Assembly (NCBI GenBank): GCA_051162045.1
Contig: JBISDI010000003.1
DNA from: Anaerozeibacter quisquiliarum
GTDB lineage: Bacteria; Bacillota; Clostridia; Christensenellales; Aristaeellaceae
Length of the DNA stretch: 64,000 nucleotides
Strand: one strand, 5' to 3'
In this document: piece after piece, positions 61,493 to 64,000 of the stretch
Layout: every line of letters starts with the position of its first letter
Position numbering within the stretch: the stretch's first letter is position 1
Translations under genes and position numbers: made by a program
Notes under the pieces: generated by a model
The model's input: only the letters and a program-made list of their open reading frames with translations
What the model was told of the DNA's origin: nothing
Database searches by the model: none

Positions 61493-62764
61493 ATGAAGTT
61501 AAGCAAGAAGGTTCTGGCGTTATGTCTGTCCCTCACGATGGTTCTCTCCTGTGCGACATTTGGAATGATGGCCTATGCCGATGACGGCGGCGAAGTCGAG
61601 CTCAACTTCTGGACCTGGCGCCCGGAGGACACGGAGTTCTTCGATGGGGTCATCGCCGAATTCGAGGCCGCGAACCCCGGCATCAAGATCGTGCAGAACG
61701 CGATCAAGAGCACCGATTACAATACGACACTGGCCGCGGCCCTGGCGGGCGACAGTGGCCCCGATGTGTTCATGAGCCGCGCTTACGGCGGACTTCAGAC
61801 CTTTGCCGATTCCGGCTACATGGTGGCACTCGACGAACTGATGCCCGAGCTCAAGGACTTTGACGCGGCCAAGCTGGCGGGCGCGACGTCCTCGGACGGC
61901 AAGGTTTACGGCGTCCCGGCGCTCAGCCAGACCATCTTCTGCTACTACAACACGGAGATCTACAAGGAACTGGGCCTGACTGTTCCGAAGACTTGGGATC
62001 AGTTCATCGCAAACCTAAAGGCCTGCACTGACGCGGGCTACACAGGCCTTGCCAACGGCACCAAGGAAGGATGGATCTGCGAGTTGATGCTGGGCGGCGT
62101 GGGCGCCACATGGTACGGCGGCAATGGCTTCTTTGACAAGGTGGTCGCGGGCGAGACCAATTTCGCGGATCCCATCTTTGTTAACGCGGTTGACAAGCTC
62201 AACGAACTCAAGCCCTTCATGCCCATGCAGTTTGAGGGCGTGCCCTATACCGACATGCAGACCAGCTTCTCCATGGGCATGAGCGCCCACTTTATCGGCG
62301 GCTCCTTTGAAGCGGCGACCTTCCTGAACATGAATCCGGACATCAAGTACGACATCTTCGCGGTGCCCGGCGAAACCGAGAGCACGCCGAAGTACGTATC
62401 GGTCTACGCCGACATGAACTACTCGATCAATGCGGCGTCGACGCACCAGGCCGAATCGCTGAAGCTGCTGAAGTACCTGGCCACGCCCGAGTTTGGCAAG
62501 AAGGTCGTGGATGAGCTCCAGATGATCACGTCCGTCCCCAACGTCGATGTTACCACCAACCCGTTCATCGCCAAGGTGCTCGACCTACAGGCCCAGGGCA
62601 ACACCCCGTACGTCTTCCTGGTCGGTTTCCGCTACCAGCAGCCCACCGGCTCCTCGCTGTTCCAAGCGGCCGCGCAAGCCATGTTTACCGGCGACTACAC
62701 CGCCGAGCAGGTGTGCAAAGAGGTGCAGGACGGCATCGCGGTCTACTACGCGCCATTCCAATAA
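61493..62764 (+). CDS. ABC extracellular solute-binding protein (family 1), MurNAc operon
   Basis: A 423-residue secreted binding protein. Signal peptide begins MKLSKKVLALCLSLTMVLSC; Cys at residue 20 and AYA near residue 29 offer lipoprotein or type I cleavage. Mature segments NFWTWRPEDTEFFDGVIAEF, GPDVFMSRAYGG and PALSQTIFCYYNTEIYKELG are typical of sugar ABC systems. Ribosome site GGAGGTAGGGG. Likely binds MurNAc, a muropeptide sugar or related amino sugar. Confidence 0.9.
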   Translation: MKLSKKVLALCLSLTMVLSCATFGMMAYADDGGEVELNFWTWRPEDTEFFDGVIAEFEAANPGIKIVQNAIKSTDYNTTLAAALAGDSGPDVFMSRAYGGLQTFADSGYMVALDELMPELKDFDAAKLAGATSSDGKVYGVPALSQTIFCYYNTEIYKELGLTVPKTWDQFIANLKACTDAGYTGLANGTKEGWICELMLGGVGATWYGGNGFFDKVVAGETNFADPIFVNAVDKLNELKPFMPMQFEGVPYTDMQTSFSMGMSAHFIGGSFEAATFLNMNPDIKYDIFAVPGETESTPKYVSVYADMNYSINAASTHQAESLKLLKYLATPEFGKKVVDELQMITSVPNVDVTTNPFIAKVLDLQAQGNTPYVFLVGFRYQQPTGSSLFQAAAQAMFTGDYTAEQVCKEVQDGIAVYYAPFQ

Positions 62765-62794
62765 GCGTATAAACGGCGATTGAATGAAGCCTCA

Positions 62795-62836
62795 GCCGTG
62801 GGAAAACCAGGTGCGTGCGCCCGCGTTTCCCACGGC
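62795..62836 (+). terminator. Hairpin between binding protein and permease
   Basis: An 11-bp stem (62795-62805 with 62826-62836) followed by GTTTCTAT. Probably an attenuator that lowers permease expression relative to the binding protein. Confidence 0.6.
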
Positions 62837-62883
62837 GTTTCTATGGCTTATCGCGCGATTGCGTATGAGAAGAGGAAGTGTCT

Positions 62884-63813
62884 ATGGACAATCAACGAGC
62901 GATAGCAAGGCGCCATAAGCAATGGCTGTGGATTGCGTTCTTTGTCGCGCCCGGATTGCTGGTTGTGGGCGTCTTTATCCTGCTGCCCCTGTTTATGTCG
63001 CTGGCCAACAGCCTGTTTTCGTGGAATCAGTTGATCCGCGGCGATTTTGTCGGTCTGGAAAACTTCAGGAACCTGTTTACGGCCTACCCCTTCAAGGAGC
63101 GGTTCTATAACGCCCTGGGCAACAATGCCAAATGGTTTTTATCGACCATGTTGATTCAAAACACCGTCAGTTTGCTAATCGGATACGTGATGAGCCGCCA
63201 GATTCGCGGTTCGCAGGTATACCGGCGGCTGATCTTCATCCCGGTCATGTTTTCGATTGTCGCGGTCAGCTACCTGTGGGGATTGTACATGCGGCCCAGC
63301 GGGCTGCTCAACACCTTCCTGCGGGCAGTTGGACTCAATGATCTGGCGCTCAGTTGGCTGGGCGACGGCAAGGTCGCCACCTACTCGATCATCGCCGTCA
63401 ACATCTGGCGCTGGATAGGCTTCCCGTCGCTCGTGTTCATGACCGCGATTGACGCAGTAGACGAAGAATTGATCGAGGCCAGCACGCTTGACGGTGCCGG
63501 GGAATGGCGCACGTTCTGGAAGGTGATCTTTCCGCTGATCATCCCCTCGATCACGGTCATTACGGTGCTGACGATCATCGGGAGCCTCAACGTGTTTGAG
63601 CAGGTCTACACCATGGCGGGCCTGGATGGTCCGCCCAATTACGCGACGGACACCATCAGCACCCTGTTCTACCGGACCGCCTTTGGCTCGGTCGACTCGG
63701 GCGCGCCGCAAATTGGCATGGGTTCGGCGATCGCGGTCATCATCTATGTCGTCACCTTCTTCATATCGCTTTTGTCCATCTGGGTCACGCGTTCCAAGGA
63801 GGTGCAGGTGTAG
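62884..63813 (+). CDS. ABC sugar-type transporter permease (MalF-like)
   Basis: A 309-residue permease with six predicted membrane spans (first: WIAFFVAPGLLVVGVFILLP) and the EAA loop EELIEASTLDGAGEWRTFWKVIFP. ATG 62884 has GAGGAAG upstream; the GTG at 62878 is in frame and a less likely start. Partner of the following permease. Confidence 0.9.
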   Translation: MDNQRAIARRHKQWLWIAFFVAPGLLVVGVFILLPLFMSLANSLFSWNQLIRGDFVGLENFRNLFTAYPFKERFYNALGNNAKWFLSTMLIQNTVSLLIGYVMSRQIRGSQVYRRLIFIPVMFSIVAVSYLWGLYMRPSGLLNTFLRAVGLNDLALSWLGDGKVATYSIIAVNIWRWIGFPSLVFMTAIDAVDEELIEASTLDGAGEWRTFWKVIFPLIIPSITVITVLTIIGSLNVFEQVYTMAGLDGPPNYATDTISTLFYRTAFGSVDSGAPQIGMGSAIAVIIYVVTFFISLLSIWVTRSKEVQV

Positions 63814-64000
63814 ATGATGACGATGCGTTTTAAAGGGGCCGGTGCCCTCAAAAGGACCGTGATCATCCTGGTGCAGATTTTGCTGATTGGATACGTGCTG
63901 CTGATTCTGTACCCGCTGTTCAATATGCTCATGAGCTCGTTCAAGCGTTCCAAGGACATCCTGATGCACCCGTTTGACCTGCCCACGGAATTTGAGTTTG
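63814..64000 (+). CDS. ABC sugar-type transporter permease (MalG-like), partial
   Basis: The first 62 residues are seen (MMTMRFKGAGALKRTVIILV, then the membrane span QILLIGYVLLILYPLFNMLM); the window ends inside the gene. AAGGAGGTG lies upstream of ATG 63814. It completes the permease pair. The ATPase may be encoded beyond the window or elsewhere. Confidence 0.85.
   Translation, partial: MMTMRFKGAGALKRTVIILVQILLIGYVLLILYPLFNMLMSSFKRSKDILMHPFDLPTEFEF

Overview
The window looks like a fairly GC-rich chromosome segment from an anaerobic Bacillota (Clostridia-type) bacterium. Strong GGAGG-type ribosome sites, occasional TTG/GTG starts, TTGACA-17-TATAAT-like promoters, a Clostridia-style prophage replication module, a kdpFABC-DE potassium system and ABC uptake operons all fit. 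I cannot name the species; a Christensenellales/Oscillospirales-like relative is a guess from gene content only.

Layout. 1-610: tail of a broken zinc-alcohol dehydrogenase gene. 611-14065: integrase plus the DNA-replication half of a degenerate prophage, all on the minus strand (HNH nuclease, DUF1492-like protein, VRR-NUC nuclease, D5 primase-helicase, family A DNA polymerase, two ParB-like proteins, SNF2 helicase, truncated XRE protein). No capsid, terminase, tail or lysis genes follow, and two genes carry a stop or a frameshift, so it is probably cryptic. 14335-25803: a complete type I-E CRISPR-Cas locus (cas3-cse1-cse2-cas7-cas5-cas6-cas1-cas2) with Cas2 fused to a DnaQ-like exonuclease, followed by an array of 36 repeats and 35 spacers. 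The far end of the array is joined to a decayed IS21 element.

25804-27480: transposon and integrase scrap. 27491-31203: five minus-strand genes encoding secreted proteins and zinc-ribbon proteins of unknown function, divergent from a multi-membrane-span LuxR-type regulator (31379-32902). 32982-35750: a second partial integrase, an istB fragment, the 5' half of a tRNA-Ser gene that keeps its promoter and terminator, and two broken genes. 35750-37832: RtcB RNA ligase preceded by a predicted PD-(D/E)XK nuclease. 37914-38633: IS256 fragment. 38767-46634: kdpFABC-kdpDE. 46994-47909: further IS256, IS3 and IS481 scrap.

48197-58424: a catabolic cluster for a small sugar acid or hydroxy acid. One strand has a DapA-type aldolase/lyase, an ABC importer, two D-2-hydroxyacid dehydrogenases and an HpcH/HpaI aldolase. 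The other has a LysR regulator, an Ldh2-type dehydrogenase and an RraA-type protein. 58549-58702: a third integrase relic. 58919-64000: a MurNAc/amino-sugar operon (MurQ etherase, BadF-type sugar kinase, FadR-type GntR repressor, ABC solute-binding protein and two permeases, the last cut by the window end). Two identical 13-bp palindromes, each just downstream of a promoter, look like the operators of the GntR protein.

The window is a mosaic in which old mobile DNA separates intact metabolic and defence modules. The best candidates for something undescribed are the zinc-ribbon/secreted-protein cluster with its divergent membrane-bound LuxR regulator, the nuclease-RtcB pair, and the half-tRNA transcription unit.
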